Positions 45,573 to 56,523 are shown, numbered from the stretch's first letter. The stretch: 64,000 nucleotides of DNA from Siphonodentalium dalli (GCA_032622095.1 CP136067.1:198240052-198304051), one strand, 5' to 3'. Made by a program: numbers and translations. The notes: generated by a model not told the origin, from the letters alone.

Positions 45573-45753
45573 TTAACCCTTTACCCAACAGAACGGCCCT
45601 GTGGCAATGCATTTTTTTAGGCCAATGCATTCTCTTATATATGCGAGGCGACCTATGGTCGACTCGTATATATAAGAGAATGCATTGGCACAGGGCATAA
45701 CTGTAACTATGACAATGTGGTCAAGGAGCCGGTTCCAATGATATCCATATTTA
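45573..45753 (-). mobile_element. MITE family B copy 7, left part of a split element
   Basis: TTAA at 45573. The first hairpin and spacer have collapsed to GGCAATGCATTTTTTTAGG. The second hairpin (45622-45688) is intact. It breaks off at CCATATTT and resumes at 46754 with GTATGGTTCTATTG, so a 1-kb segment is inserted. Confidence 0.85.
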
Positions 45754-46753
45754 CGTGCGCTCGCGCAACAGTATGGCGATCAGACAGATTCGTAGCTTGG
45801 TAGCTTGGTGTCACACTCCATGACGTCACCAAAAACGACGTAAAACCTCGTGGCGTTCTGACATTTTTACTGTGCCGCGTTTTTGCAATGTTTATATTGT
45901 GTGTTGTTTTCGATTATTTGTTTGTCGCCGATATCGTCATTTGTCAGGATTCCCTGTTTCTATATTTAAAACTGGCATGCTCGTAGTGAGCCTCGATTTC
46001 GATTTTTTCTCCCAGGTCAAAATACGTCAGAGTTATGACAAAAATAGATCGACCCACATTTTCTCGATAAGAACACTACATCAAAGAGTCTATAGACACC
46101 TTCGGGACCTACATAGACTCCTTCATTTGGGTATTTTTACTTATAATTGGGAAGTTTTATCATTTTTGGTTCGTGCGAAGACCTCTTATTATGCGGGAAA
46201 AGAGAGACATTCAAAACGCGATTTCGTAATTCGACGCAATAGGCTGAACAGCCTAACCTTCAGCCGAGTTCCGGATCAAATACGACGAATGACGTAACAC
46301 AAAACAAAACCCATTTGTTGACACAAACACCGTTTGAAGAGTTTATTATTACATAAAATGATCGTTATTGATTAATTATTGATTAATTATTTATATTTAT
46401 TGTTGCATTATAGCTGCTATCAATATTTACACAAATGGTATTAATTATTTCTTATAATTGCTCCTTTGGTCAACTTTGACTATCAGAATATGAAAATCAA
46501 AATATGCCACTGAAAAAAAATGTAATCGATATTAAAGTCTCATCCTTTCGGAAACATAGAATTGGTTTTAATTACTTAAATGATAAATATAGTAATTTGC
46601 CTTTTATCTGTGATGAAATGAGAAATGGTAATTGTCTTTTTTTGCTAACATTAAATTAAATTGAATAAATTAAGTAAAATACAGTGAAATTATTTTTTAA
46701 ATTATTGTTTATTACATTTTTGCGCACGTTGGCATCTCTATGAGTGCATTCTA
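45754..46753 (+). other. 1-kb insert within a MITE
   Basis: The insert starts ACGTGCGCTCGCGCAACAG and near its right end has the inverted GCGCACGT (46723-46730), followed by 23-27 further bases before the MITE resumes. Its first 130 bases are CpG-rich and include a perfect CRE, TGACGTCA (45821). The middle carries one long frame; the end is A+T-rich with GAATAAATTAAG at 46664. No poly-A tail. It could be a small unknown transposon or a captured gene-like piece. Confidence 0.6.
45977..46297 (+). CDS. Unrecognised ORF in the 1-kb insert
   Basis: The frame is open from about 45872 to a TAA at 46295-46297; the first ATG is at 45977, giving 106 residues. The protein is basic, rich in Arg, His and Tyr, and includes TLHQRVYRHLRDLHRLLHLG and ends RVPDQIRRMT. 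There is no signal peptide or membrane segment. TTTTTTCTCCCAG at 46002-46014 inside the frame resembles a splice acceptor. YRHLRDLHRLL faintly recalls LYR-motif proteins (Y-x(5)-LHRxL in the SDHAF3 group), but the remainder does not fit, so no function is assigned. The unusual composition against the flanks and the CRE upstream are the only reasons to list it. Confidence 0.2.
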   Translation: MLVVSLDFDFFSQVKIRQSYDKNRSTHIFSIRTLHQRVYRHLRDLHRLLHLGIFTYNWEVLSFLVRAKTSYYAGKERHSKRDFVIRRNRLNSLTFSRVPDQIRRMT

Positions 46754-46848
46754 GTTGTATGGTTCTATTGAGACAGACCGAAGATATTTGAGGCTGTTGA
46801 AGCTTTATTTGGCCGGTTTTGGCCGGTTTGTTGGGTAAAGGGTTAAAT
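46754..46848 (-). mobile_element. MITE family B copy 7, right part
   Basis: It continues the split element with GTATGGTTCTATTGAGACAG to the right end GTTTGTTGGGTAAAGGGTTAA. TTAA lies at about 46843-46846. Confidence 0.85.
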
Positions 46849-47112
46849 CGTTTAAGTGGCATTTAAATATTTTACGGAGCGTATACGGTGGAACATGTTA
46901 TTGTGTTCTAGGTGGGTTTGTGGAACATGTATATTGAGGCTAAATGTTGTTAAATACGCTGTATGAGCATCTACTTCTCAATTATGTGGTTAGTTGGGTT
47001 CAGTCCTTAGTTGATCACCGAATCAATGAATTACTAAAATGTTGTTTCATAGTTTGCAAGCATGTCTGGACAATTTGGCAGGAGACCAGTCAGATATATC
47101 ATGGGATATTGT

Positions 47113-47447
47113 GATATATGTGACCCACCATATCAAATCCAGTCGTAAGTCGGGATTGTTTTACCCTGTGCCAATGCATTCTCTTATATATGCGAGTCGA
47201 CCATAGGTCGCCTCGCATATATAAGAGAATGCATTGGCCTAACAATTGTTTACAATTTTAATAATTTTTTCTTGTATTCTTTAACAATTTTATAATTTCA
47301 CCCATACAGAGCCCCAGACAAACATGAGCATACGACACTCTTCTATATGGTTCTATATATGTGTGGGGCTCCCTGCAGGGTAATGAATGTTTTTTATTTT
47401 ATGTCCTAAAAATTGTAAGAAAAAATTATTTTACATTGTTGTACATT
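47113..47447. mobile_element. MITE family D copy 5, left part
   Basis: The left outer repeat (GTGACCCACCATATC), the first hairpin (47171-47237) and the central module are present. It then breaks off after CCTAAAAATTGTAAG into a dispersed repeat. A D-type right end reappears at 47960-48013. Confidence 0.8.
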
Positions 47448-47770
47448 TTTTCTAGAACACATGGTACAACGCGCCATGAGGATTGGGGCTCCGTGGGTCA
47501 ATTGTTAAGGTACATGACGTATATATTAGGTCAACATGATCCGTTCAGCGATGCCGAATCCACCCCTGGTCAAGTGGTCCTGCTAATGTGCTATGATGCG
47601 GTTGGATCCTGCTAAATTGCTATGATGTTGTTAGGGCAAACTGATGCTATTAACAAAAAGTACCGTTATATTTTTTTAATTTGTCTTTTTCGCAGTGTTC
47701 TGATAAACTGAACATATCCTGGAAGAGCCAATATGCGTATCAAACATTCAAAAACATATTTATTGCGAAA
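47448..47770 (+). repeat. Dispersed ~310-bp repeat, intact copy
   Basis: TTTTTTCTAGAACACATGG to AAACATATTTATTGCG. It matches 21771-22087 inverted with high similarity and 21068-21287 more distantly. Two internal GATCCTGCTAAATTGCTATG-type units are tandem. It lies between D- and B-derived MITE pieces. Confidence 0.8.
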
Positions 47771-47775
47771 TATGT

Positions 47776-48013
47776 TTAACCCTTTACCCAACAGAACGGC
47801 CCTGTGCCAATGCATTCTCTTATATATGCGAGTCGACCAAAATTGTTAAAAAATGTAAGAAAACATTATAAAATTGTTAAAGAATGTTAGGCCAATGCAT
47901 TCTCTTATATATGCGAGGCGACCTATGGTCGACTCGCATATATAAGATAATGCATTGGCACAGGGTAAAAAAAATCCCGACTTACGACTGGATTTGATAT
48001 GGCGTGTCACATA
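47776..48013. mobile_element. Mosaic MITE: family B left end, family D right end
   Basis: It opens TTTAACCCTTTACCCAACAG as family B. The first hairpin stops at GCGAGTCGACC (47838), at its tip. The second hairpin (47892-47958) is complete and is followed by AATCCCGACTTACGACTGG and GGCGTGTCACATAT, the family D right end. It may be the D copy begun at 47113, invaded or recombined with a B element. Confidence 0.8.
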
Positions 48014-49071
48014 TACTAATACTAGTTGCTATGCATACTATGAGATTTCCTTCTGTCGTGTATATTAATGTGTCCAACCAAATATATCATAAGCACCAAA
48101 CGATTCAATTAGTAATGGCCCCGATGTCTCGTCCGTTAAACCACACACGCGCATAATAAACACATCAAATATGAAGATATGCAACAATGAGCTATTTATA
48201 ACCTGATCACATAAGAAAACACTCCGCGTTCGAATTCCTTGTGAGCTCTTACCGTGGTGCGACGTCGGCTCAGAGGCTATATGCCAGCTCTTCAAAATCA
48301 TTATGTCTACATCAGATGATCCACATATCATTAAATTCTCTTTTATCTGAAACATTACTATCTAATTCTCCCTTTTCTCCCACTGATCTGATATAAATTG
48401 TTCTAATACCAACTCTTAGTCTCACTTAAACCGTTTATTCCATAAAACTTAATATCGACACACCTATCGAACGAGCCCACTACGTGAGATAATGCGAGAC
48501 AAAAAATAAATAAACGCCAACTGTGAACATCAAGTTGTCTGAAATACATCGCACTTAATCCAAGCTCACTCACGTTGTGGGCTCGGTCACACCATAACCG
48601 GAGACGACACATATAATCTATCAGCTTACTGTCGAATCCCCTCCATACCATAACTTGTTATTATATTGTAATTACTTTATGAATTATATGGATTAAATAC
48701 TGTTTACACCAAATACACACTATAGGCCAGTGAATATATATACGTACATCACATGTACGCATCGACATGCATACTGCTGAAAACCATTTTGTATGGCTTG
48801 AACAGCAAAGTTTTGAAGGTGAGTTATTTTGTAACTGAAGAATGATAACTAATTGAAACATTTTATATATTACTTTAAATAAAGTTATCGTGTTGCAACT
48901 GTCATAGTTTTTGTCAATACCACGAACATTTTATAAATACTTGTCATGCCATAAAACGTAATGAGAACCCCCTGCATTATTACTCCTGTAATAACCCAAC
49001 ATGACCTGTTAGATCCTCTTCGCCCTCATCTTTCTCAATCATGTCATAAACATTTGTAAAAAATATTGTAT
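48014..49071. other. Unique stretch, no supported gene
   Basis: Two minus-strand frames of 96 and 82 residues (48065-48355, 48403-48651) have no recognisable domain. A short plus frame, MHTAENHFVWLEQQSFE, ends at a GTGAGT-like donor at 48826. None has supporting context. Confidence 0.3.
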
Positions 49072-49158
49072 ATGTGACCCGCCATATCAAATCGAGTCGT
49101 AAGTCGGGATTGTTTTACCCTGTGCCAATGCATTTTCTTATATATGCGAGTCGACCAT
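49072..49158. mobile_element. MITE family D copy 6, cut at the hairpin tip
   Basis: The intact left end (TATGTGACCCGCCATATC) and lead are present. The hairpin stops after GAGTCGACCATA, inside its apex, then unrelated CCGATTTAAT follows. Confidence 0.85.
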
Positions 49159-49642
49159 ACCGATTTAATATTTACAGGTGATCAAGCAGTTACATATATA
49201 CAAGAAACACAACCAATTCCAATTCTCGCCATTAACATTTGGCATTTATTGTCATGTATTCGCCCTATGCGATGCGACGGAGTCGGTTGAATGAGCCCTT
49301 CTTAGCAAATGGCTAAACAGATAATCCCTAAAATATAGTCACGTAGAACAAATATATAGTTTAACAGACTTGGTGGCATTTATAACCAAAATGCAATTAA
49401 TGGGTCACCCGGCGTTGAGTGTTTTGCTTCTCGTATACTCTTTACGTACTTTACATTTGTTTGCATAATAGTGCTATCACGACAGTGCTAACATGCAATT
49501 TACGCGATATTTATGATTGGAATAAGAACAAGGTTTACCGTATATGTAAGACAACCATTGTACTCCGATCACGAATATTTCTTTCTCAAACGCTCGCTAA
49601 CCTAACCGAGCTTAAAGAATACGAACAGTTATCAAAATGTCT

Positions 49643-50042
49643 TTAACCCTTTACCCAACAAAACGGCCAAAACCGGCCAAATAAAGCTTCAACAGCCTAA
49701 ATTATCTTGGGTCTGTCTCAATAAAACCATACAAATATGGATATCATTGGAACCGGCTCATTGACCACATTGTGATGGTTACAGTTATGCCCTGTGCCAA
49801 TGCATTCTCTTATATATGCGAGTCGACCATATGTCGCCTCGCATATATAAGAGAATGCATTGGCCTAAAAAAAATCTGTTTTTAACACTTTTTACCATTT
49901 TTTCTTACATTCTTTAACAATTTTATAATTTTTAATGTGTTAAGCCAATGCATTCTCTTATATATGCGAGGCGACCTATGGTCGACTCGCATATATAAGA
50001 GAATGCATTGGCACAGGGCCCTTCTGTTGGGTAAAGGGTTAA
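49643..50042. mobile_element. TTAA-type MITE, family B copy 8
   Basis: Complete; TTAA at 49643-49646 and 50039-50042. Hairpins lie at 49797-49863 and 49944-50011. Its right flank is a dispersed repeat whose copy at 54890-54905 reads ...TCACTTTAACGC, so the target TTAA is visible there unfilled. Confidence 0.92.
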
Positions 50043-50372
50043 AGTGATGTGAAACACTCCAGTTGGGTGACCAAATAGAAATGGAGAAGAATCTTGCTCA
50101 AAGTAGTTATTTTTACGAATATAAATCCAACTTTACAGCACACACACACCGTCATTCTTATATATTAATTGCATGCAATCACTCTCGATGGCGAAATCAT
50201 TTGCGTTAGTTTATCGCCGACTGTTGCGTCCCGAATCGTGATGTCAATATTTACAATTAAGCGTAGTTCAGACGGTGATGTCTATGGAGTGGTATGGTCA
50301 ATTTCTTTGAAATTTCGGCGATGTTAGTAGAATGCTACATTCCCACAGTTGGCATAGTGCATGAGTACTAAC
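50043..50372 (-). repeat. Dispersed ~330-bp repeat, copy 1
   Basis: The reverse complement matches 54585-54905 and 60445-60756. Shared blocks are TTCTACTAACATCGCCGAAA, TTGTAAATATTTAC, TTGATTCGGGACGCA, GGCGATAAACTAACG and TCCATTTCTATTTG. Confidence 0.8.
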
Positions 50373-50534
50373 TTATCAGTTTCACGCACCCGAACAAGTC
50401 CAGAAAATGTGTTTAACCTTCGAATCCCATAATAAATCTCCATTGGACCAGATTGGATCGAATTCTTATTATCGACTGGTTAATCTGCATCGCTAAACGA
50501 CGTTTGATAGTATTCGAGATTGAATAGCTCGTTA

Positions 50535-50725
50535 TAAATCTGGGGGGTTAAAGATACGGGCGGCGTTGGCGGCGGGTATGCTGTTGAAATATTCACCTCC
50601 GTCAAAAACCGCCAATTACAGAAAGAATAGTAAAATATAGATATATTCCTTCTTATGATGGCGATTTGAACAAATAGGAATATTTCTGCAACGAACGCCG
50701 TCCGTGCCTTTAATGTAAATATGTT
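50535..50725 (-). repeat. Dispersed repeat, uninterrupted copy
   Basis: This is the reverse-complement partner of 19801-19885 plus 20239-20345. It represents the site without the 353-bp MITE. 50726-51189 shows nothing else. Confidence 0.7.
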
Positions 50726-51189
50726 ACTGAACAGTTTTACCTAATAGTGTCAGTAGATGAGGCATCACAATGGTTAATCCATGGTCGCAAGATCACCATG
50801 TATGCACGAGAGAAGCCTGGCTCTGCTATCAAAGGAGGTTTATTGAAGGCAAACTTAGCTATATTATGTGTGTGTATTTAGTCCCATTCTATTCTTTCGC
50901 TTCAATGTTGTGTACATATGATGAGTCTCAGACTAGATATTGATTCATGGAAGTGGAAAATCAAGTTATTTCGTACAGGATCAATTTAATATGAAGTGCG
51001 ACTCATTTTTATCTCTTCAAGGTTGTAGACATACTTTTCTTTAAATTTGCATTCGCCTAATTCAACATAATATTTAAATATTCACAGGTATAAGGCACAG
51101 GCTCAGTGAAATAAATCACTTCATTCATTTGTTGTCCTTCAAGTGTGTATGGATATACATAGACTATCCATATAGTTTGACGAGATATA

Positions 51190-51284
51190 AGGTTTATTTT
51201 CGCGAGTATGATTCAGCAAATGGGGGCCGAGCTTTAGCGAGGTTCCCCATTTGCTGAATCATACAAGCGAAATAAATCAAACTT
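51190..51284. repeat. Inverted repeat with ~36-bp arms
   Basis: GGTTTATTTTCGCGAGTATG and ATTCAGCAAATGGGG pair with CCCCATTTGCTGAATCATAC and AAGCGAAATAAATCAAAC. The loop is GCCGAGCTTTAGCGAGG. It abuts the next element. Confidence 0.8.
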
Positions 51285-51288
51285 TAGG

Positions 51289-51731
51289 GCGGATTCGTCA
51301 TCTCAGGTTTAAACCTGGTCTACGTAAACCTCTAGGTTTAAACCGCCGTGAGTCAGCAAAATCCGTGGTTTAAACCAGAGACCGCGGGTCTAAGTGACGC
51401 ATTCGTCATCTCTGGTTTAAACCTGGTCCATCCAGACCAGTGATTTAGCAGTAGTGTCTCTGTATCGTCGAGATAATTAAACGTACTTTCGTAATGCAAA
51501 CCGCATCGTTTTATTGATTGCGAAAATCAATAATTACGACAGCGGTCATATTTTGATTGGAAATTTATAAGCGAGAAGCAGTCACACATATAAAGCGTAT
51601 GGGGATAAGTTTTTGTCAATTTCAATATTGTTTTTGCGTTTTATAAGCTGAAACCGGCAACTAAACCATCTAATTCGGCGGTCCAGCTAAACCAGCTTTA
51701 TCAAGGCTAAACTTGAGATGACGAATCCGTC
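51289..51731. mobile_element. Element with GGATTCGTCATCTC ends
   Basis: CGGATTCGTCATCTCAGG on the left and CTTGAGATGACGAATCCG on the right are inverted. TTTAAACC/GGTTTAAA motifs recur throughout, and an internal third copy of TTCGTCATCTCTGGTTTAAA is at 51409. A solitary, inverted end lies at 53060-53147. No coding frame. Superfamily unknown. Confidence 0.7.
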
Positions 51732-52560
51732 TTTTCTTCATCGCGGTTTAGAATTGTCAATCAATGAGTCAAATGGTGGAGCTGTAAATAATCTCGAGTG
51801 AGGGCGTGTCTAAGTGGCGACTGCCGACTGGTGTTATCATGTCACAGTTGATTCATTCGCACGCGAGCTCTGCTCAGATAAGGACATGTTCCTAAATATA
51901 TGATTTTAAAAACTATTTTGTGGCTTTGTTGTTTGGCTTGTGGCAATTACAAATACTGGTGTTTTCTACGAATTCATTTGAAGGGTTCAACGTTTTAATT
52001 TTGACACCAAAACGATGCTACTGCATGACCAGATATTCTATACACATAGTTTGCAATCCTAAACTTATATTGCTATATAAGTCAAATTTGATAACTTGTT
52101 TTGATGTAGATCATTCCACAAATCTCTACTCTGGCTACGCCCATAAATTCCCATAATATTCTGCCAGTCCAAAACCTGGGAACCTTTTTTATTTTCTGCA
52201 TGACTGGAAATTTATGACATTGAAAAATAATCAACGCATGTAATATATTTCTGTGTTAAAAGCTGTCCCTCTGCATGGTTGCCCACTTCCAACAGTTCAG
52301 ATGCCGCTTATGGTGTGCACTCATAAGCAAATTGCCTTGACTTGACTGGCCTCTTGGTCCATGATTGACTCGATTATGGAGATTTTATTCAGCGCCAGAG
52401 GGCTTTGCCCACATTTTGATCATTTGAACAATTTAATTTTGTTTTTAATTAAATTAAACAAATGTTAATTTAAATTTAAAATTTTGTTTCTTTTTAGATT
52501 CAACTCCTTACTCGAATTAACACAATTTTTAAACATGTTTTAAATTATATTTTTCTTATA
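51732..52560. other. A+T-rich stretch, nothing recognised
   Basis: Homopolymeric and TTTAAATTTAAAA-type sequence dominates 52430-52560. No element limits are visible. Confidence 0.4.
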
Positions 52561-52599
52561 TTTAAATCAAAATTTTAAAAACTTAACGCCGTTGTACCA

Positions 52600-52722
52600 C
52601 ACGAATGACCACACCCCTAATTTAATTGAAATCTGTCCAGGGGTATTGGAGAACAGTTGCGAACAGACATACAGATAGACAGCTCCTATACCCTTTAATA
52701 TATACAGATATAGTATACGTAA
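52600..52722 (+). repeat. Retroelement-type tail
   Basis: ATTGAAATCTGTCCAGGGGT, GAACAGACATACAGATAGAC and CTATACCCTTTAATATATAC form a tail like those at 5400 and 8600. It is probably a short truncated insertion. Confidence 0.45.
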
Positions 52723-53059
52723 ATACACCAAATTTTGTCTTTGCGGGTGAAGCATCTTGCAGAAATCTATCACAAACAAAGTGATGAACAGAGCGTGAAA
52801 CTCGTGTTGAGAGACATGCCCTTTGTTAAACTGATTTAAACACAGAATGAGATCGGATTAATAGTCAATGGGCGATACTTGTTTCTCAATGAATAAATCC
52901 ATTGAGCGTGCATGCATGCGGTCACGATAATTTATGACATGTCAATAAACATTATATCGGCCTATCTTTTGGTCCGATTGGTAAGAGGGTAGTTTGGTTG
53001 CATAATCATATCACCGAATCGAGTTGTCAATTAGCTGGCAACTGAACGATAAATACGCC

Positions 53060-53147
53060 CCCTTATACCCGGTTTGGCTGGACCGCCAATGCAGGTTTGA
53101 ACCAGGTTTAAATTCAGAGGTTTAAACCGGAGATGACGAATCCGGCC
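53060..53147 (-). mobile_element. Solitary end of the GGATTCGTCATCTC element
   Basis: GGTTTAAACCGGAGATGACG followed by AATCCGG at 53119-53145 is the inverse of the left end at 51289. GGCTGGACCGCCAATGCAGG resembles its sub-terminal CGGCGGTCCAGC (51678). The two may also bound a larger composite from 51289 to 53147. Confidence 0.55.
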
Positions 53148-53539
53148 AATGGGTATTGTTTTTATCCATCGCCAAAGTTTAAAAGTAGTTAACATCTACT
53201 CAATTTGTTTAAATGGAACCAAGAAATTAATGGGGAATTCTTTAGGAAACAACTAAAATCGATTGCAAGTTTTTCGGTTGAAGTTCTGAGCATGTGACTT
53301 TACATATTACGTCAATGTTAGTATGTTACAAGCTGCAACCTTCAGAGTGTGCAACAAACATAGAACAACACAGCAGTTGTGTGAACATGTTGACGTTATT
53401 GCACTCGTTTGTCGTGCCGCGAGGTAAAACTTCGTCCGGGCTGTTTCCCCTCTGCTTTGACCCAGGCTTGGCACCGGCAGGCATGGGTTGTCTGGCAGCA
53501 TTAGATTTTGTTTTGTATTTTATCATTTTTATATCCGTC

Positions 53540-53625
53540 GAAAGGCGCGATTCGACCTTGAATTGACCATTTTGAAGGTCAGGTCGGTGTAAATATTTCA
53601 CCCGCCCAAAACACTCCCGGACAAA
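53540..53625 (+). repeat. GACCTTGAATTGACC tail motif
   Basis: GATTCGACCTTGAATTGACC, TTTTGAAGGTCAGGTCGG and TTTCACCCGCCCAAAACACT parallel the tails at 6440-6515 and 6668-6745. AAACTTCGTCCGGGCTG upstream (53428) also matches tail starts at 5480 and 8046. 53626-54584 shows only ATC-rich low complexity near 54265-54310. Confidence 0.5.
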
Positions 53626-54584
53626 AGAACCCTAGGTATAAAATTCTCGTTTCACCATCGCGTCACAACAAACGAATGAAATAACGTTAACCAGTTCACA
53701 CACTTGTGTCGTTCTATCTATTTATTGGAAACATGAAAACTGCTTACCAGTGGGAACGTGCAATATGTACATACACTACAATTTTATAATCTACCTGACA
53801 TGCGACGACGGTCAGGAAAAACCTCCTTTATATATGGGGAAACCTGTTTCCCGAAACCCAATCAAAGCTTCATCTCAAATGTTCGGAAATTCATCTATAC
53901 AAATAGTATCCTATTCTAAATGAGTATAAATACATATTTTATGACTTGACATGCAGAATCGATAGCCAGAATCAATCAAAGGCAACCAACCGCGGTCATC
54001 GTGATTCTGATTGATGAACTGACAGATATATTGACTGAAGTCGTTCAATGGTATAGTAGTCTGCGCCATTTAGACACGAGACATTATATTATGCATGTAT
54101 AGATGCTAATTTAAAAGTACTAACATGTTATCCGATTTAGGCGCTGCAATAATTTGCGAACCAGCTGTACACGAGTAAACACATGTGTGAATTAGAAGAT
54201 AGATGACATACCGGGGTCCAACAATGTTAATTAGTGTATATACTACCATAACCACAAATATATCATCTTCATCACCATTATCATAATATTCATTAACATC
54301 ATCATCATCATGTAACTAATATTATTTGTTTGCTAACTTACTAATGCGCTTATGTTACATATTGATTTATGACTAAGGCATAATAAAACATTGAAACATG
54401 TAACTTTCTTATAATTCATGGTATAAACATTATTAATATATACGCAGAAAACATTATAATAACTGCATTTACTATCATTGTGTTACTGACCACAGCTCAT
54501 AACACAGCTCATAATCCACTCACATTGGCCACTGCCTTAAAGACATATTATGTAATTATTCCGGTGCTTGAAACTGATAAGTTA

Positions 54585-54905
54585 GTATTCATGTGCTATG
54601 CCAACTGGAGGAATGTACATAGCATTCTACTAACATCGCCGAAAATCTCAATAAATTCTACCGTACCACTCCATAGAAAACATCATCTGAACTACGCTCA
54701 ATTGTAAATATTTACTACTTGATTCGGGACGCATCTATCGGCGATAAACTAACGAAAATGACTTCGTCATCGACAGTCACTGAATTAATTAATATATAAG
54801 AATGACGGTGTGTGTTGACAATTTGTAAAAATAGCTACTTTGAACAAGATTATTCTCCATTTCTATTTGATCACCCAACCGGAGTGTTTCACATCACTTT
54901 AACGC
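54585..54905 (+). repeat. Dispersed ~330-bp repeat, copy 2
   Basis: This partner of 50043-50372 is inverted relative to it. It keeps the unfilled TTAA target (CACTTTAACGC at 54896-54906) at which copy 1 carries a family B MITE. Confidence 0.8.
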
Positions 54906-55370
54906 TTATCGCTCATGTTTAATTGTTCACTACTAATTATGTCACCCAATATATGTGTAATAGGACTACTTTTATTATTTAATAGCTCACTCGCTCAATT
55001 AAACAGAATTATATCAAAATTATATTGTATTATACAATGATATTTCAGGGGTTAAACCACAATTGTTTTCAGATAACAATTACACTAACACAGCACGCAC
55101 ATGCGCAGTTTGGCTTTTTGTATAATATGGACATAACCACTCGTAGTAGTAATCACCCGGGCGTGAATTTTGCGCCTTTGGTTTCCCGCGCTTACGCTGT
55201 TGATCTGGCATTATCAGATTGCCACCAGCGGTTGACAAAAGCAGTCGACGATCCACGTCCGGTTGTATTTCCAGTTTCCAATACACATATATACTGGGAC
55301 CTATTTATACACATAAAAGGCCTTTATCACACAAAATAAGGGCTCGGTTTATTCTTCATACATGTATATA

Positions 55371-55833
55371 CAGGGTCCATGCTGGACCAAAATTTACTTT
55401 TGCCAAATAATTTGCCAAATGAAAATATTTTTTGCCAAATTCTATCCCCGATAGTATCATATTCCGCAATATTGAGTCATATTTTCTGGTTTATCATACA
55501 ACAATAAACGAATCACCGAACAATAAAATTGTAGAAGGGTTGCTTCATCAGAAGGGCACATTACAAGAGGATTACCTATGTAAACACCACTACCACACTA
55601 AATGCGGATAATCCCTCGCGCATCAATACTAATGCTATCAGATTAACTGCATCTTAATAAAGGTGTTAACTTTTCCTAGATCTTATAAAACACCACTAAT
55701 ATAATTATTTTGTGAGAGTCTCCTGAAACGAATGGTATTTTAAACTTTCTTGAGGAATTAAAAAGTGGCTTGCCAAAACTTTAGCCAAATGAAAATATTT
55801 TGGCAAATTTGGCAAGTGGCAGCGCGAACCCTG
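55371..55833. mobile_element. hAT-like non-autonomous element
   Basis: Inverted ends begin CAGGGTCCATGCTGG and, reversed, CAGGGTTCGCGCTGCC. Both are followed by TTTGCCAAAT-rich sub-terminal repeats. The flanks TGTATATA (55363-55370) and TGTATACA (55834-55841) form an 8-bp duplication with one mismatch. CAGGG ends with 8-bp duplications are typical of hAT. No transposase remnant. A truncated relative is at 36742-37050. Confidence 0.8.
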
Positions 55834-56054
55834 TGTATACACAATCATTCTGACGTATGAGTATTCTACATATAAACGCTGTATCTTAAAGAACAACAGT
55901 GTTCGTGTTATTGGTGAAATTCATGAGGATCTGTGTCTCAGTACAAATTATGTTTACTAAATACTCTCCCGCAGGGGGTGATTTTTTACCCCCCCCCTCT
56001 TTTCCTCTTTTTCTTTAAATTTGATTGTTGTTGTTGTTGTATATAATAATATCA

Positions 56055-56450
56055 CATATTGGTATCATTTGTTCAACCACATGCTTGTGACATTCATGCT
56101 ATCTGTGTTTGTAAACAATGTTGTATATAATACTCTCCCCAGATGGAGGCAATAAAGAAATACTAGACTAATTGCAAACAAACAACATATATAACATTCA
56201 CACGATTGGCGTTTTCAATAATAATGAATTCTGCCTCACATCTCCGCGCGTGTGAGATATTCGATTGTGTATGTAGCTCTCAACGAGCATACGGATGCGA
56301 TTATCTTAGTTACATATATAGGTATAAAACATGTTGTAGGATATTTTTTATTACTGGTATAATTTGTTCAACCACATGCTTGTGACATGGTATCTGTGTT
56401 TGTAAATAATATTGTATATAATACTCTCCCCAGATGGAGGCAATAAAGAA
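56055..56450 (+). repeat. ~110-bp direct repeat (two copies)
   Basis: TTTGTTCAACCACATGCTTG, CTGTGTTTGTAAA, TTGTATATAATACTCTCCCC and AGATGGAGGCAATAAAGAA occur at 56068-56160 and 56358-56446 with few changes. The second copy ends at the microsatellite. Confidence 0.85.
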
Positions 56451-56468
56451 TATATATATATATATAGC

Positions 56469-56521
<53 letters not shown>
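56447..56521. repeat. (TA)n/(TG)n microsatellite
   Basis: About ten TA units, a GCTATATATA break and about 20 TG units. Confidence 0.95.

Positions 56522-56523
<2 letters not shown>

Noticed and set aside
48065-48651. Two minus-strand frames of 96 and 82 residues
   Set aside because: No recognisable domain, splice sites or repeat partner; within the length expected by chance.
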